Below are positions 32,235 through 43,156 of a stretch of 64,000 nucleotides of DNA, one piece after another; position 1 is the first letter of the stretch; each line of letters begins with the position of its first letter. The position numbers were made by a program, and so were the translations under genes. The DNA is from Epithemia pelagica (lineage: Eukaryota; Bacillariophyta; Bacillariophyceae; Surirellales; Surirellaceae): assembly GCA_946965045.2 (NCBI GenBank), contig OX337233.1:744001-808000 (forward strand), read 5' to 3'. Under the pieces are notes generated by a model. The model saw only the letters and a program-made list of their open reading frames with translations, was not told the origin of the DNA and ran no database searches.

Positions 32235-32898
32235 TTAACATTTGACTTTATACTCTTTCGACTCTTGCGCCGATCCTCCAGCAGCAAAGAGAAAAGACTC
32301 GGCGGCCAAACCATCTTTTTCATAACCACTCAAGTATTCAGTGCCAAAGTCTTGAAATGTTGCACGGATCAGCTCAAAGAGTTGGTCCGACGTTCTATAT
32401 ACATCGCTCTGTTGAGGGTCAACTTCCACATATGCTGTCAGGGGAAAATAGGCTGTACTGGTGTTTGTATCGTCGGATGCAGGAAAGCAAGAGCTTCCCA
32501 AAATAATATTACCCGGAGATGTTTGTCGATAAGTAAGACCATCCACCATAAATCTGTCAAGAAACGCTGTTGTCCATTGGCTCACACGGAACTGGGGCTG
32601 CTGAGTAATGCCATAGCTCGACGATGCCGACACTGGAAAACGAAGTGAAATTGAAAACCCTACTAGTACCAAGTCGCTCGTATCAGATCGAGGACCATCC
32701 TGAATTTGATCGCTTGGATCTAGACCACCTTGGATTTCATCCCGTTGATCTAGAGCACCGAATCAGAAACCTGGAAAAGTCTCGAACACTGACGTCTGAC
32801 TCTCATCCCTCGTTTGAATGAAGAAAGCAAGTTCTCGGCTCGTCCAGTCAGCGAGAATGGCCCACAGAGGATCACGGTAAAACAATGCAGGATCGTCC
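32235..32898 (-). pseudogene. Truncated 3' fragment of membrane-protein gene (duplication breakpoint)
   Basis: The last 145-residue open stretch (32235-32672) is nearly identical to 40894-41331 (about three residue changes). Upstream it shares the same in-frame TGA (32763-32765, equivalent to 41422-41424). Homology stops at 32898, the junction with unit B. The part encoding the N-terminus and membrane anchor is therefore missing from this copy, and it cannot make the full protein. Confidence 0.75.
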
Positions 32899-33271
32899 AA
32901 TTATCAATGCTTTCTTCAGCTCGAACTCGATAGAGTTATCATGCAACCAGAGGGTGCTGCTTCAAAAATCCCATGCTTCGCCTTGTAGGACGTGCTCTCG
33001 TAAGCTCCAGTCTAGAATTATCAAGGATGAGTTATCTAAAACCTTGAAATTACGAGTATGTTAAAAATAAAAGACTATATCGTTCTCCTCCTTTGCATCC
33101 ACGCTCCATCACATGAGCGGCAAAGTACACAGGGAACAGGTCTCCTCTTGCAGGTTGTAACCTTTAGATTTCATCGACAAAGATGGAACAAAGAGTTACA
33201 ACCAACGAATCATCAAATGAGCAAACAGTATGCAAGATGCATACAATCATAAAAAGAAAATCAGAAGGCAT

Positions 33272-34769
33272 TTAGGCAAGACGAATGGTTCGTATCGCGT
33301 AACCACTTTCGTCGTCGTACACGTCCAATACGTAGCCAGTGGCTCCCAAGAAATCACCAGTTCCACCGGTAATCACCAGGTTTCCTTGGTAGGTCGAATC
33401 TTGAAAGACACCGGCATATGCTAGGATACCCTTGCAGCCGTACAAGTCGATCAAAGTACCTTCGCAATGCCACGAGTCTCCCTTGTCCACGCGAGTGCAG
33501 AGTTCATTGTTTTGTCCGACACTCTCGCCCATGGGCTTGTCAAAGACGTGACCAACGTAGGGCTGACGAAGACCAAAGTCAAAGGACGCAGTACTGAAGT
33601 CGACAATGGTACCATCGGGTTCAATGACTGGGCCATCAAACAAATAGGATACGGAGTACTCTTGGCCGAGGCAGGAAGGTACTTCGTACGATCCCTTGCC
33701 TTTTCCTTTTCCTTTGCCCTTTCCTTCTTCCTTGCCTTTGCCTTTGCCCTTTGCCAGGGTAGGTTGTGGAGTAGGCTTGGGAGAAGGCTTGTCGGTTGGG
33801 TGAGGGGTAGGCTTGGGAGTAGGCTTTGGCGTGGGCTTGTCGGTCGGATGCGCAGTGGTAGGCTTTGGCGTAGGCTTGGGAGTAGGCTTGGCAGTAGGAT
33901 GCGCAGTGGTAGGCTTTGTCGTAGGCTTGGGTGTTGGCTTTGGAGTCGGCTTGGGTGTCGGCTTTCCAGTGGGATGGGGCGAGGGTTTGGGAGTTGGCTT
34001 CGGTGTCGGCTTTGGACTCGGCTTCGGTGTCGGCTTTCCGGTGGGATGCGGCGAGGGTTTGGGAGTTGGCTTTGGACTCGGCTTCGGTGTCGGCTTTCCG
34101 GTGGGATGCGGCGAGGGTTTGGGAGTTGGCTTTGGACTCGGCTTCGGTGTCGGTTTGCCGGTGGGATGCGGCGAGGGTTTGGGAGTTGGCTTTGGAGTCG
34201 GCTTGGGTGTCGGCTTTCCGGTGGGATGGGCCGAGGGATGCGGTGTCGGCTTGCCAGTAGGGTGCGACGTGGGATGGGCCGAGGGATGCGGAGTCGGCTT
34301 GCCAGTAGGGTGCGACGTGGGATGCGCCGAGGGATGCGGTGTCGGCTTGCCAGTAGGGTGCGAAGTGGGATGCGCCGAGGGATGCGGGGTCGGCTTGCCA
34401 GTAGGGTGCGAAGTGGGATGCGCCGAGGGATGCGGGGTCGGCTTGCCAGTAGGGTGCGACGTGGGATGCTGTGACGGGTGCGGTGTAGGCACCTTTGTAG
34501 GGCTCTTGCTCGGATGGTCTTCTTTTTTGCCCTTCTTCTTCTTCTTCTTTGATTTTTTCTCCTCTTCCTTTTCTTCTTCTTCTTCCTATAACGTTTGCAT
34601 CGAAATCATGTGAGGTTGGCTGTATATGATGAGAAAATGAAATGGCAATGGTTGTCCTTACCTCCACGGGCAATTGGCGGTGTCCAAACAAACGGTCCCA
34701 ACTAGTGGACGATGCCGAAGCAACCACGGCTGTAGAATAAATGATCGAAAGAACCAAGGAAACCTTCAT
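33272..34769 (-). CDS. Secreted PT-repeat protein with dirigent-like barrel, copy B
   Basis: Exon 1 is 34662-34769 and exon 2 is 33272-34585 (473 residues); the GT-AG intron of 76 bp is in phase 0. Exon 1 encodes the same 36 residues as copy A. The repeat region is longer at its start (six [15 protein letters not shown]-type units against four) and shorter in the PKPSP part. A Gly/Lys run ([19 protein letters not shown], with E for G relative to A) precedes the barrel domain, which I find identical to copy A apart from conservative changes near its start (SCLGQEYS against PCLGQEYS). The copy is intact and probably exported; its function is unknown. Confidence 0.85.
33760..34500 (-). repeat. 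Coding minisatellite in copy B
   Basis: The array has the same PTPKP/HPTGKP codon composition as copy A but a different unit number, so it has changed length since the segmental duplication. Confidence 0.8.
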
Positions 34770-35164
34770 TGTGTCTGTTGTTTTTTGGCACCGAGCTGTC
34801 TCAGGTTGCTGCCTTGTAGTTCTTGTTGTGGTTTCGATCTCTTGGCTTGGAAGAATTGTGAGCCTTGACTGCGAACCGAATGAGGAAAGAGGAGGAAGAG
34901 AAAGAGATGGATGAGGGCGAGGTGCGTGACGAGACTCGGTATCCTCGGCACAGATCCGCACGCCAGTGCCACCTCGTCCGGGAGGGAGATCCATGGGTAC
35001 TACCTTCCCATGAGAGGATGAGCGCCGTATGTCGAATATGCGTAGAAAGTATTTGTATAGAACCAGAAGTACCAGTTGGTCGTGGTTTATGCATGTGCTT
35101 CAGGGCACGCTCGGATTCGGAAGTACGAGACGCATGTCGGTCTTCGAAATGGTCCATCAATAGC

Positions 35165-35747
35165 CAAGGTTGCTACTACGTCACGTCACGGGCCACAACC
35201 GTGACGTGACGCCGTCAAATAGTGACGGGAATATGTTCCCGTCAGGTTTTTCCCGTCACTTTCGTCAATTTTGGGATATTGATAAGACAAAAGGGATGTA
35301 TGATAGAAATATGATGTTTTGACTGTATGTATCATGATTAATGGTCTCTGATGTCTGTAAATGGTGCCTGAAGTGGACGGAAGCTCCACTTCGTCTCCTT
35401 TTCCAAGGATGAATCCCCAAAGTTTGTCCTTGTCCCGTCACAGTAGTGGTTCTGACATCCAACCACGGTAAGTCGACATCGATCATGCACACATAATAGT
35501 TATGACCATGCATGATCATCAATGGTGGATTGTTGCTCATTCCTTGGATCACTTTGGATGCCATTTTTGTGCGTTTCTCGACGTATCTGTTTGCCTACAA
35601 AAGATCCACAAAAGATTTTTTTGTTTCCCGTCACTTTTTTTCATTCCCGTCATTCGTCACAGCCTGATGGCCTGACGTGACGTCGTCAATTTTACGTCAC
35701 GTCACGTGACGTGCGTCAATTGTGACGTCGTCACAGTAGCATCCTTG
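35165..35747 (-). mobile_element. 583-bp TIR element, copy 1 (hAT-like non-autonomous)
   Basis: The ends are CAAGGTTGCTAC and GTAGCATCCTTG (inverted, one mismatch), flanked by CAATAGC on both sides (35158-35164 and 35748-35754). Unit A has the uninterrupted sequence ATCAATAACGTTC, so this is a clean insertion with a 7-8 bp target duplication. The ends are packed with TGACG/CGTCA motifs and short palindromes (ACGTCACGTGACGT). A second copy of the same length lies inverted at 54248-54830. The interior carries a conserved small frame. Confidence 0.85.
35265..35564 (-). CDS. Small conserved frame inside the 583-bp element
   Basis: The frame runs from an ATG at 35564 for 99 codons. Relative to the other element copy (54431-54730, +) it keeps about 90 percent residue identity over its length, including YYVCMIDVDLPWLDVRTTTV and GIHPWKRRRSGASVHF. 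I recognise no domain. It may be a captured host exon or a remnant of an element gene. The other copy has a TAA at its fourth codon, so the frame is not strictly maintained. Confidence 0.35.
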   Translation of the reverse strand: MASKVIQGMSNNPPLMIMHGHNYYVCMIDVDLPWLDVRTTTVTGQGQTLGIHPWKRRRSGASVHFRHHLQTSETINHDTYSQNIIFLSYIPFVLSISQN

Positions 35748-36652
35748 CAATAGCGTGCAAAGAACCAAGGCGCGCACAAATTTGAAACAGTACCACTTCC
35801 GAATCAAGAGAAGGCGGGACGCTCTCGGCAAACGCTGTAAAACGAGGAATACACCCACATTCAAGAGAGATGACATGAGGACACATGCCTTGTTATTAGT
35901 GTCTCGAGATGAGAAACGGGAAGATTGGAGGATACAAATGAAATGTTCGCTTTTTCATGAAACAGAGAACCTTTTGCTTGGCGCCAATGGAGCCGATGAA
36001 TGGTTGTGGCATCCATTCATTGGATGGTCGATCCAAAATAGTGTGTGGCTCAAAAGACCATTCGATTTCTCTACCATGAGCAGCTTTTGCTCATTATTAT
36101 CGAATGACTCGACCAATCCAGTCGTCTTCGTACCGAATAAACGGGTGTCATTCGGTCAGCCGACGAAGGACAAGGACGGAGGGAGGCCAAACTGAGAATT
36201 GATGTTCCATCCGGCACCCTGTGCACTGCTATCGATTTTCATTGAAAGGCGAGGCTCTCTATGGATATAGATAGTTTGATTCAAGCTACCTATGTTGACC
36301 CACAAGCAAAATACTCCGAAAAGCAATTCTTTTTCGTTTCGTATTAACTGCATCGTCCACGACACATTACGGAACGGAGCTAATTTTTTGCAAGCCAACG
36401 CGATCGGAACGTTGGACCAAGTTCAATACTCTTAACACCTGTAGTGGAACACTGCAATCTTGGGGTTCAACACACGGTGCGGTCGAGCACGTTACCCTTC
36501 TTCTAGAGGAGTAGATACGTCCTTTCCCTGCCTTGTCTTCTACTTCTTGGCACTCTATATACTTGAATCAGGTCGTCCACCGAACATAACCAGTATCCTA
36601 GGTTTCCTCCTCCTTTGGTAGCGTATATTGGCCGTCACCTAGTCACAAGCCA

Positions 36653-37828
36653 CTATCGAGGTCGAGAAGCGTGAGATATATATAGAAATATAGCATCTCC
36701 GTTCCCATTGCGTTCCCGACAAGGATCATAATAATACCAACCGTTTGGTGGTGGCTGCTCACAGAGTCGGAGAAAACACCATGTTCTCTTGTCCAGCAAT
36801 GGCAATGTCGCACAGGACGGATTGAACGCTCCCCCAATCACGGCAATGTGAGTGGCCAGAGCTACCATACTGCCGTACTTGTCTGGCAAGGGTGGGAGTT
36901 TCCACACCCGGTTGAGAGTCGTATCCAAAACGTCGACGGCTTGTCGTCCGCCTCCCGCCACCACGAGACTGGATCCCACGGCGGCCATGGCACAACAATT
37001 TCGTGGGACGGAAAGCACTAAGTCCGCATGTGTTTTCCAAACACTGACTGGAAGAACCTCAGCATCACGATGGTGACAATAAAAAGGCTTGCAACAGTCC
37101 ATATACTCGACCGAGCGTTGGGTCGAGCCTCCCACGACAAAGATGCGGTGATCACCAAGGACGGCACTGGCACAGCCAAACCGCGGACCGTTCATTCGTG
37201 GCCCCGCCACGACCGTGTCGTTTCGGGTATCGACAATCTCCACCGAGGACAAGGACGAATGTACCGACCAGTTCCATCCACCCATGACCACAATGTACCG
37301 ATTGTGGACCGCCACAGCACAACAGTCGGTTCGTGGCGTGGATAGTCGGACACCCTGGTTGAACGTCCTCCAATGGATCGTATTCGTTGAACTGCTAGAT
37401 GGTTGTAGTAGCAAATCATTGACAGGAATCCATTCGATGGAATCCAAACAGGATTCTCCATATTCTCCTCCCACCACGTAAATGCGTCCGTTGCACACAA
37501 CAGCGGCATGTCCAGCACGACTCTGGTTCAGAGGAGGTCCCTCTCGCCACTGCTTATTGTTGGGTTCATCATTCAAGTTCAATACGAGAACGGAATCCAG
37601 CTCGCCTTGATCTTTGTGAGATCCTCCAATCACCACGACCGTTTTCTGGTTGTTGTGATCCGTTTCAGGATGAGGATGATCCAGCACGATGGAAGCATGA
37701 CTCCGACGCCATCCACCCGTAAGAGGAGGCCAGTCCTTTGGATTCCATTCGGCGTTCTGGTTCCAAAGGGCAAGCCCCGACTGCCATGCTTGTTCTCGCA
37801 GTGTCCTTCTCTTGGTTTTCATTGGCAT
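36653..37828 (-). CDS. Kelch-repeat protein, copy B
   Basis: The product is 391 residues from the ATG at 37828 (MPMKTKRRTLREQ). The same kelch blades as in copy A are present: VVVIGGSHKD, RIYVVGGEYGES, RYIVVMGGWNWS, RIFVVGGSTQRS, LVVAGGGRQAV and IAVIGGAFNP. Copy A's stop TGA is GGA here, so the protein runs on for another 17 residues (ending YISHASRPR). It is divergent from the HTTM gene; the intergenic region here lacks the LINE. No in-frame break is seen, so both kelch copies look translatable. Confidence 0.8.
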   Translation of the reverse strand: MPMKTKRRTLREQAWQSGLALWNQNAEWNPKDWPPLTGGWRRSHASIVLDHPHPETDHNNQKTVVVIGGSHKDQGELDSVLVLNLNDEPNNKQWREGPPLNQSRAGHAAVVCNGRIYVVGGEYGESCLDSIEWIPVNDLLLQPSSSSTNTIHWRTFNQGVRLSTPRTDCCAVAVHNRYIVVMGGWNWSVHSSLSSVEIVDTRNDTVVAGPRMNGPRFGCASAVLGDHRIFVVGGSTQRSVEYMDCCKPFYCHHRDAEVLPVSVWKTHADLVLSVPRNCCAMAAVGSSLVVAGGGRQAVDVLDTTLNRVWKLPPLPDKYGSMVALATHIAVIGGAFNPSCATLPLLDKRTWCFLRLCEQPPPNGWYYYDPCRERNGNGDAIFLYISHASRPR

Positions 37829-38353
37829 TCTTTTGGCATGGAAGAACAATCTGAATACAGAAAAGTGTGTTATGGCAACATGTCGAGAGGGAGACGCTTG
37901 TGTGTGCGAGACGTTGCAGGTCTGTCTCTCGCAACTCGCAACCTTTCGCGTAGAGCATAAGAAAAAGATAAAAGATACTCTACCCTTTTCGATTTTCGAT
38001 ATGCGTAACAATGAGTCTAGGTTGATCGTGCCATTCACGAGCAGGACTCATCATTTTGGTCCACTGGACTCGCACTCTTATTGTACCCATTTGCAACACC
38101 GTAATTCGCCCCTGTCACTGTCACGCGTCACGCCCCTTTCCTCACCAGGGTCTCTGCGTCGCGGCCGCACCCCAACGGACACCGCCCCATTACGTCCTAG
38201 CGTGTGATATAAATCATTAGTCTGTCCAATTTAGTGATTGAATCCTTTATTCGGTGCGACCAGATTCTTACTCTGGCTTGGGGGTAATCTCCCAAAGAAG
38301 AGAAGATCTCCAGCGAAGCCAACCACAACTCACCACCAACCACCACCACCAGG
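37829..38353. promoter_or_regulatory. Divergent kelch/HTTM intergenic region, copy B
   Basis: This is the 525-bp region between the two divergent start codons and presumably holds both promoters. It contains the empty LINE site (near 37947) and a 178-bp insertion found only in this copy. I cannot point to a specific core promoter motif. Confidence 0.5.
38106..38283. mobile_element. 178-bp copy-specific insertion with 5-bp GTAAT duplication
   Basis: Unit A reads CACCGTGATCTCCC. Unit B reads CACCGTAAT, then 178 bp, then GTAATCTCCC. The direct GTAAT flanks (38101-38105 and 38284-38288) look like a 5-bp target duplication, as made by LTR retrotransposons. The insert lacks clear TG...CA ends, so solo LTR or SINE is only a guess. 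Confidence 0.5.
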
Positions 38354-40483
38354 ATGACATTGTCGTCGTCCGTTTCTTCCTGGTTCTATCCGTTCCTCAA
38401 TGTGTTTCCATCCAGTACCTTGGATGTACGATCCTTGGCCCTCTTTCGAATTCTGTTGGGAGCCTACCTCTTGTACGATCTATATAGTCGCTTGTCGTTG
38501 GGCAAATTTGATTTGGCCTGGTAGGTTTCCGCTGTCCTTGTGTTCTTTGGGAGGGACATTGTGCTAGTGTCGGCCCTTGTTTTTTTCTCACGCATTCTTT
38601 TGTTTGTGCCTATGCCAATGGCCAACTCTATAAATCACACACTCCTTTCGTTGTATATATGATTCAACAGGTATACTAGTATTCCAATCGAAGAATCTTA
38701 CCTTGATCCCCACGATACACCTCATACGGCACCCCTGCATCGGTGGTGGTTTGCCCGTGGCACGGCCCTCCACCAAACCGTCTTGTTTGCCCTGTCGGCC
38801 GGTTTGGCAACGTGCTTTTGTGTCGGATTGCATGAAACGTTCCTTCTGAAACTCGCCCTCTTTGTCATTCAAGTGTCGCAACAAAATCGATGCATGAACT
38901 TGGCCGATGGCAGTGATTCCTTTGGACGTCACTTGTTGCTGTGGTCCATTTTCCTACCCCTCACCAAGGTGTGGAGTGTCCATGCCTGGTGGATTCAACG
39001 ACGACAACAACATCAACCACCACCAAACGCCGAGACTTCTCAAGTGGGAACCGCCAATCACAACAACCACAACATCCTTTCGAATTCTTCCAGTACGACC
39101 GTCCAAAGTTTGGCCTGTCTCGCCCTCACGTCGCAAATCATGCTCATGTATGTGGGAACCGTCTTGCATCGCACAACCGACTTGTTTGGTCTCACCCAAT
39201 TGCATCAGAGTCAATGGCTGCCTCCCAAACTGAGTGCCGTTCATTATGCCTTGCTCGATGCCTTTGCCACTCGCGACCATGCCGTGAAACGATTCATCAC
39301 GTCCTACGCCGCTGTGTCGCAAGCCTTGACCTTCATGGCCACGGTCGTCGAATTCATGGTTCCCCTGGTTGGATGTTGGTTGGCCCCGGCTCGCTACCGA
39401 CACTATGGAGCACTCGTCTTGGTGGGATTGCATGTCGGACTCTTGTCCGTCTTTCACTTGCCCAATTGGCAATTGACTGGCATGCTCGTGCAAAGTGTGT
39501 GGATTCCCTCCCATGTCTGGAATGCCCTATTCAAAGTAGTACCAACCAAATCCACAATTTCCACCACCACGACAAGCAGTACGAGTAAGACGAGTGTGAC
39601 CACCACAACGGGTACCGCCGCCACCACCTCGTCGTCGTACAAAAAGACGGATGGGGATCCCCGTCCCACCAGCTCCAGTACTACTCCTACGACTAGAACC
39701 ACGGCCGGTCATGAACCGCCCGAACGGCCCACGCCTAATGTCTTGTCTATGGCCCTTCAAGTCTTTTTCTTTGGATACATGTGGTACAATTGGGCCGGAA
39801 ATCGAGGATGGATCCCCAAACATGATCGAGGAGATATTGGAGAAGGATTGGTACGTATCTATTATCTATACATATATATACAGTGGGCAGCTGCCTACTG
39901 AGAAACTAGAGCCTGTTTTCGAATAACCATATTACATGACTGACACTTGTTTGTTGGTGCTTTTGCTCGTCCACTGGCCTGTTTATGAAATACACAGCGC
40001 CTCTCGCAGTACTGGGTCATGTATGCCAGTGTCGGTACCCAAACCTCCACGTCGCAACTCATTGGTACCACGCCCCGTGGTCAATTGGTGGATTTGTATC
40101 GTTACATTTCCACCCGACAAGTGGTGGAACCCCTAGCCTCCGATACCATTGTGTACGACATGTCGCGTCGATTTCCGTCGCCGCGGTGGGAACGGGCCAT
40201 TGCGCAATGGTCCAATGGCAAGGACCGGTCGGGTAAAAAGGCCAAGGTCTTGTGTCGTGCCCTCTGTCACTTGCTCCATCATCATCCTCCCGACAACGAC
40301 TCGTCCCTGGAATTTGCCTCGGTGGAACTTCAATACAAAATGCTTCACATTTTACCACCGGGAAGCGCCCTCTCGTACGAAGAAGAAGAACAACAACAAG
40401 CAGGAACCAACCGAGTACGCGATGTCAAAGTTTTTCGTGTCAATTGTTCTGCCACTGCAGCTACCGGAAAAGAGGAAGGATGA
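38354..40483 (+). CDS. HTTM-domain (gamma-carboxylase-like) membrane protein, copy B
   Basis: The exons are 38354-38520, 38671-39850 and 39998-40483 (610 residues); donors are GTAGGT and GTACGT and the phases close. The sequence is nearly identical to copy A. Differences cluster in the N-terminus (MTLSSSVSSWFYPFLNVF against MASLSVSSWLHSFLNMF) and in the Gln/Asn/Pro loop after WWIQR. The HTTM landmarks LHRWW, QVSQQNR, DGSDSFGRH and FLPLTKVWSVHAWW are intact, as is the soluble C-terminal region, so both copies are probably functional. Single-residue differences such as SATLAL/SAGLAT lie in membrane segments. Confidence 0.8.
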
Positions 40484-40893
40484 GGCCGAGGACCGAGTTC
40501 CGTTACTAGTATAGTAGCTACCAAAGAAGAAGAAGACGAATGAGTCTTGAGACGGACGTGTCACACACACACGACGGGCAACCCACCAAAGTAGCATTCC
40601 AAAAGGCAAGGGCAAAGTACTTTTATGCGTTGCAAAACTGTTTCGTCCTTGTTCCGACGAATTGCGTGTACTTGTCCGGAACACTGCCGTTCCTCAGACG
40701 TGACACGTGGACAAGAGAGCGAGGATCGAGGATTGTCCAGTGGTAATTGACGCCATGTTTCGTTCCGGTGTATAGTGGAGTGACTGAGGAAGACATGCGA
40801 CGCTCAATCAACACCATCTTTTTGTCAATGGATGGATTCTATTGGGCGTCTGGAAAGGAATTTGTAATGGTTGTCGATACACCAATGACGGAT

Positions 40894-42750
40894 TTAACAT
40901 TTGACTTTATACTCTTTCGACTCTTGCGCCGATCCTCCAGCAGCAAAGAGAAAAGACTCGGCGGCCAAACCACCTTTTTCATAGCCACTCAAGTATTCAG
41001 TGCCAAAGTCTTGAAATGTTGCACGGATCAGCTCAAAGAGTTGGTCCGACGTTCCATATACATCGCTCTGTTGAGGGTCAACTTCGACATATGCTGTCAG
41101 GGGAAAATAGGCTGTACTGGTGTTTGTATCGTCGGATGCAGGAAAGCAAGAGCTTCCCAAAATAATATTACCCGGAGATGTTTGTCGATAAGTAAGACCA
41201 TCCACCATAAATCTGTCAAGAAACGCTGTTGTCCATTGGCTCACACGGGACTGGGGCTGCTGAGTAATGCCATAGCTCGACGATGCCGACACTGGAAAAC
41301 GAAGTGAAATTGAAAACCCTACTAGTACCAAGTCGCTCGTATCAGATCGAGGACCATCCTGAATTTGATCGCTTGGATCTAGACCACCTTGGATTTCATC
41401 CCGTGGATCTAGAGCACCGAATCAGAAACCTGGAAAAGTCTCGAACACTGACGTCTGACTCTCATCCCTCGTTTGAATGAAGAAAGCAAGTTCTCGGCTC
41501 GTCCAGTCAGCGAGAATGGCCGACAGAGGATCACGGTAAAACAATGCAGGATCGTCCCCTTGAAAAGTTACTCGAATAGAACGAAATCCCAACAAATTCA
41601 ACCATATTGGTTCATTTTTGGTTGTCATAATACCCCAGTCGGCGGATATGTGCCAGTTTTTGGTCCCAGAACGCCATGGTCAAGTCAAACAATGTCCCTC
41701 GAGTTTGTGTTCGCGAACCAAAGCAATATGTAGTGGAGGTAGGCCTGGTGGGACTGTTTCACCACCACTCCCCATAGGAAACCCGTCCTTCGTTGTCGTA
41801 CTGTCACCCCCTGTGTTGTCGTTTCCACCAACCACTGTATCGTTTGCCATTGTTGGTCCATCGTCTTGCACTCGAACGGCCGTTGAGTCTCTGTCGTCAC
41901 TTTGAGAGAGCCACAGGGCCAAACCAATTGTACCACCCAAAATGGTCACAATCACACCACAGACAAGTAGTACGATCCAGCATGGTGTTCTCGAACCACC
42001 CTCCTCCTCATTAATGGGTTCGGCCTTGACGGCTTGGGCCGCCATGGTTTGACGCACTTGTTCTCGAATGCGATCTCGTTCTCGTTGATCCTCGGTTTCG
42101 GCCAATTCGGCCGTGACTCGCATCACTGGTTCTTGTGATGTCCCTTCTTCTTGTCGCTCCAATAGATCCGCCTCCGTGCGAGTGGCACTATCAGGAGCAG
42201 TCACCTCGCAGGATGATGACGAAGCATGAGGCGCAAAGACAGTTTGAAAATGAATCGGTGAGCGGGGAATGGCTTGAGCGGGGTGATTCGGTCCTTGGGA
42301 GGGAAACATGGCAATGGAACCGGGACGAGTCAAGGCTGGTACAGGAACAGTCACGGTAGACTCAGTGGTACGCAAACGAGTGCTGGCGAGTTCTTCCTCC
42401 TCTTCTGGAGGGGACACTGGTGACGCCATCAAGGATACAGTGCTGCTTTGGTGACAATCCTTGTTTTGCGATTCTTCCTCACTACACTGCTCTCTATCTT
42501 GCTTTGTAATGGTTTCACAACCAGATATAGCTGTAGCCTTGACCACAGTGTTGTCGTCTTTCGTGGTAGTGGACGATGTACTTTCGTTTGTTTGAGTAAA
42601 GCTCTGCGAGAATACGTTGTTTGTCTTGGAGTGGTTGTTCCTGGTCGAGTCGGAATCGTCCTTTGATAGGCAACAAGGATCCTGTTGTTGATGAATTCTA
42701 CCATTTGATTTCTCGACCCTCGTTTCGGAAGCATCCTCTGGTTGCTGCAT
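40894..42750 (-). pseudogene. Single-pass membrane protein with two in-frame TGA codons
   Basis: From the ATG at 42750 one frame runs to 40894, interrupted only by TGA at 41680-41682 and 41422-41424. The first part (about 356 residues) is acidic and Ser/Thr-rich, then has a charged helix RERDRIREQVRQTMAAQ, then one membrane segment CWIVLLVCGVIVTILGG followed by a Thr/Gly/Asn-rich stretch. The parts after the TGAs give the unknown C-terminal domain shared with 456-1109. The frame is also open upstream to 42919 without an ATG, so a first exon may exist. Options are nonsense mutations, unrecognised introns or recoding. The layout recalls diatom LRR-receptor-like proteins, but I see no leucine-rich repeats. 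Confidence 0.5.
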
Positions 42751-43156
42751 TGTTGAGGATAGACTAGCAGGGCGCAAGAGTTCCTCATGAATGCCGTTGT
42801 CGTTCGAATTCTTACTGGGATTGTCGGGTTCCAGACTCTCTGGATGGCCCTTGGGACCACCAAACAAGAGTTGTTTTGAGGATGCCGCTGGAGTTGGTTG
42901 TTCGGGTCGGAATAGCTGTCACTGCCCTCGTCCTGCTTGTCGTCGTCGTCAACTTATCAATCACAGGTAGTTTTCAGGGTTGTGAAGTACCAAGTACCTA
43001 TTTTTTCCAAAAGTACCACTTTTCGCGTACTTTGTGTTTTTCCTTGGTCCAAGTCCCCCTTCTCTTCATCATGTACTTTCCTTTTTCCAAGTCCTCACGT
43101 AAAAGTACCTATATTTTCCTGTACCACCTTAAGTACCCTACCACAAGTACCGCTAA

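Larger units (their letters stand above)
19368..32898. repeat. Tandem segmental duplication, unit A
   Basis: The unit starts at AATTATCAAAGCTTTCTTC (19368) and ends at GCAGGATCGTCC (32898), where unit B begins directly. It contains a PT-repeat gene, a kelch gene, an inserted LINE, an HTTM gene and a truncated 3' fragment of a membrane-protein gene. Without the LINE it is about 8.0 kb, close to unit B without its own insertions. Coding parts differ from unit B by a few percent; intergenic parts have more indels. Confidence 0.9.
34770..36652. other. Intergenic region of unit B
   Basis: This corresponds to 21183-22611 of unit A plus the 583-bp element at 35165-35747. No host gene is supported. 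Confidence 0.5.
32899..41557. repeat. Tandem segmental duplication, unit B
   Basis: The unit runs from AATTATCAATGCTTTCTTC (32899) to GCAGGATCGTCC (41557) and carries the same genes as unit A in the same order and orientation. It lacks the LINE, but has a 583-bp TIR element (35165-35747) and a 178-bp insertion (38106-38283). To the right the sequence runs on into the single-copy 5' part of the membrane-protein gene. Confidence 0.9.

Noticed and set aside
38106-38283. tRNA or tRNA-derived SINE in the 178-bp insertion
   Set aside because: A GTGATTGAATCC stretch recalls a B box, but no cloverleaf or A box could be built by hand.
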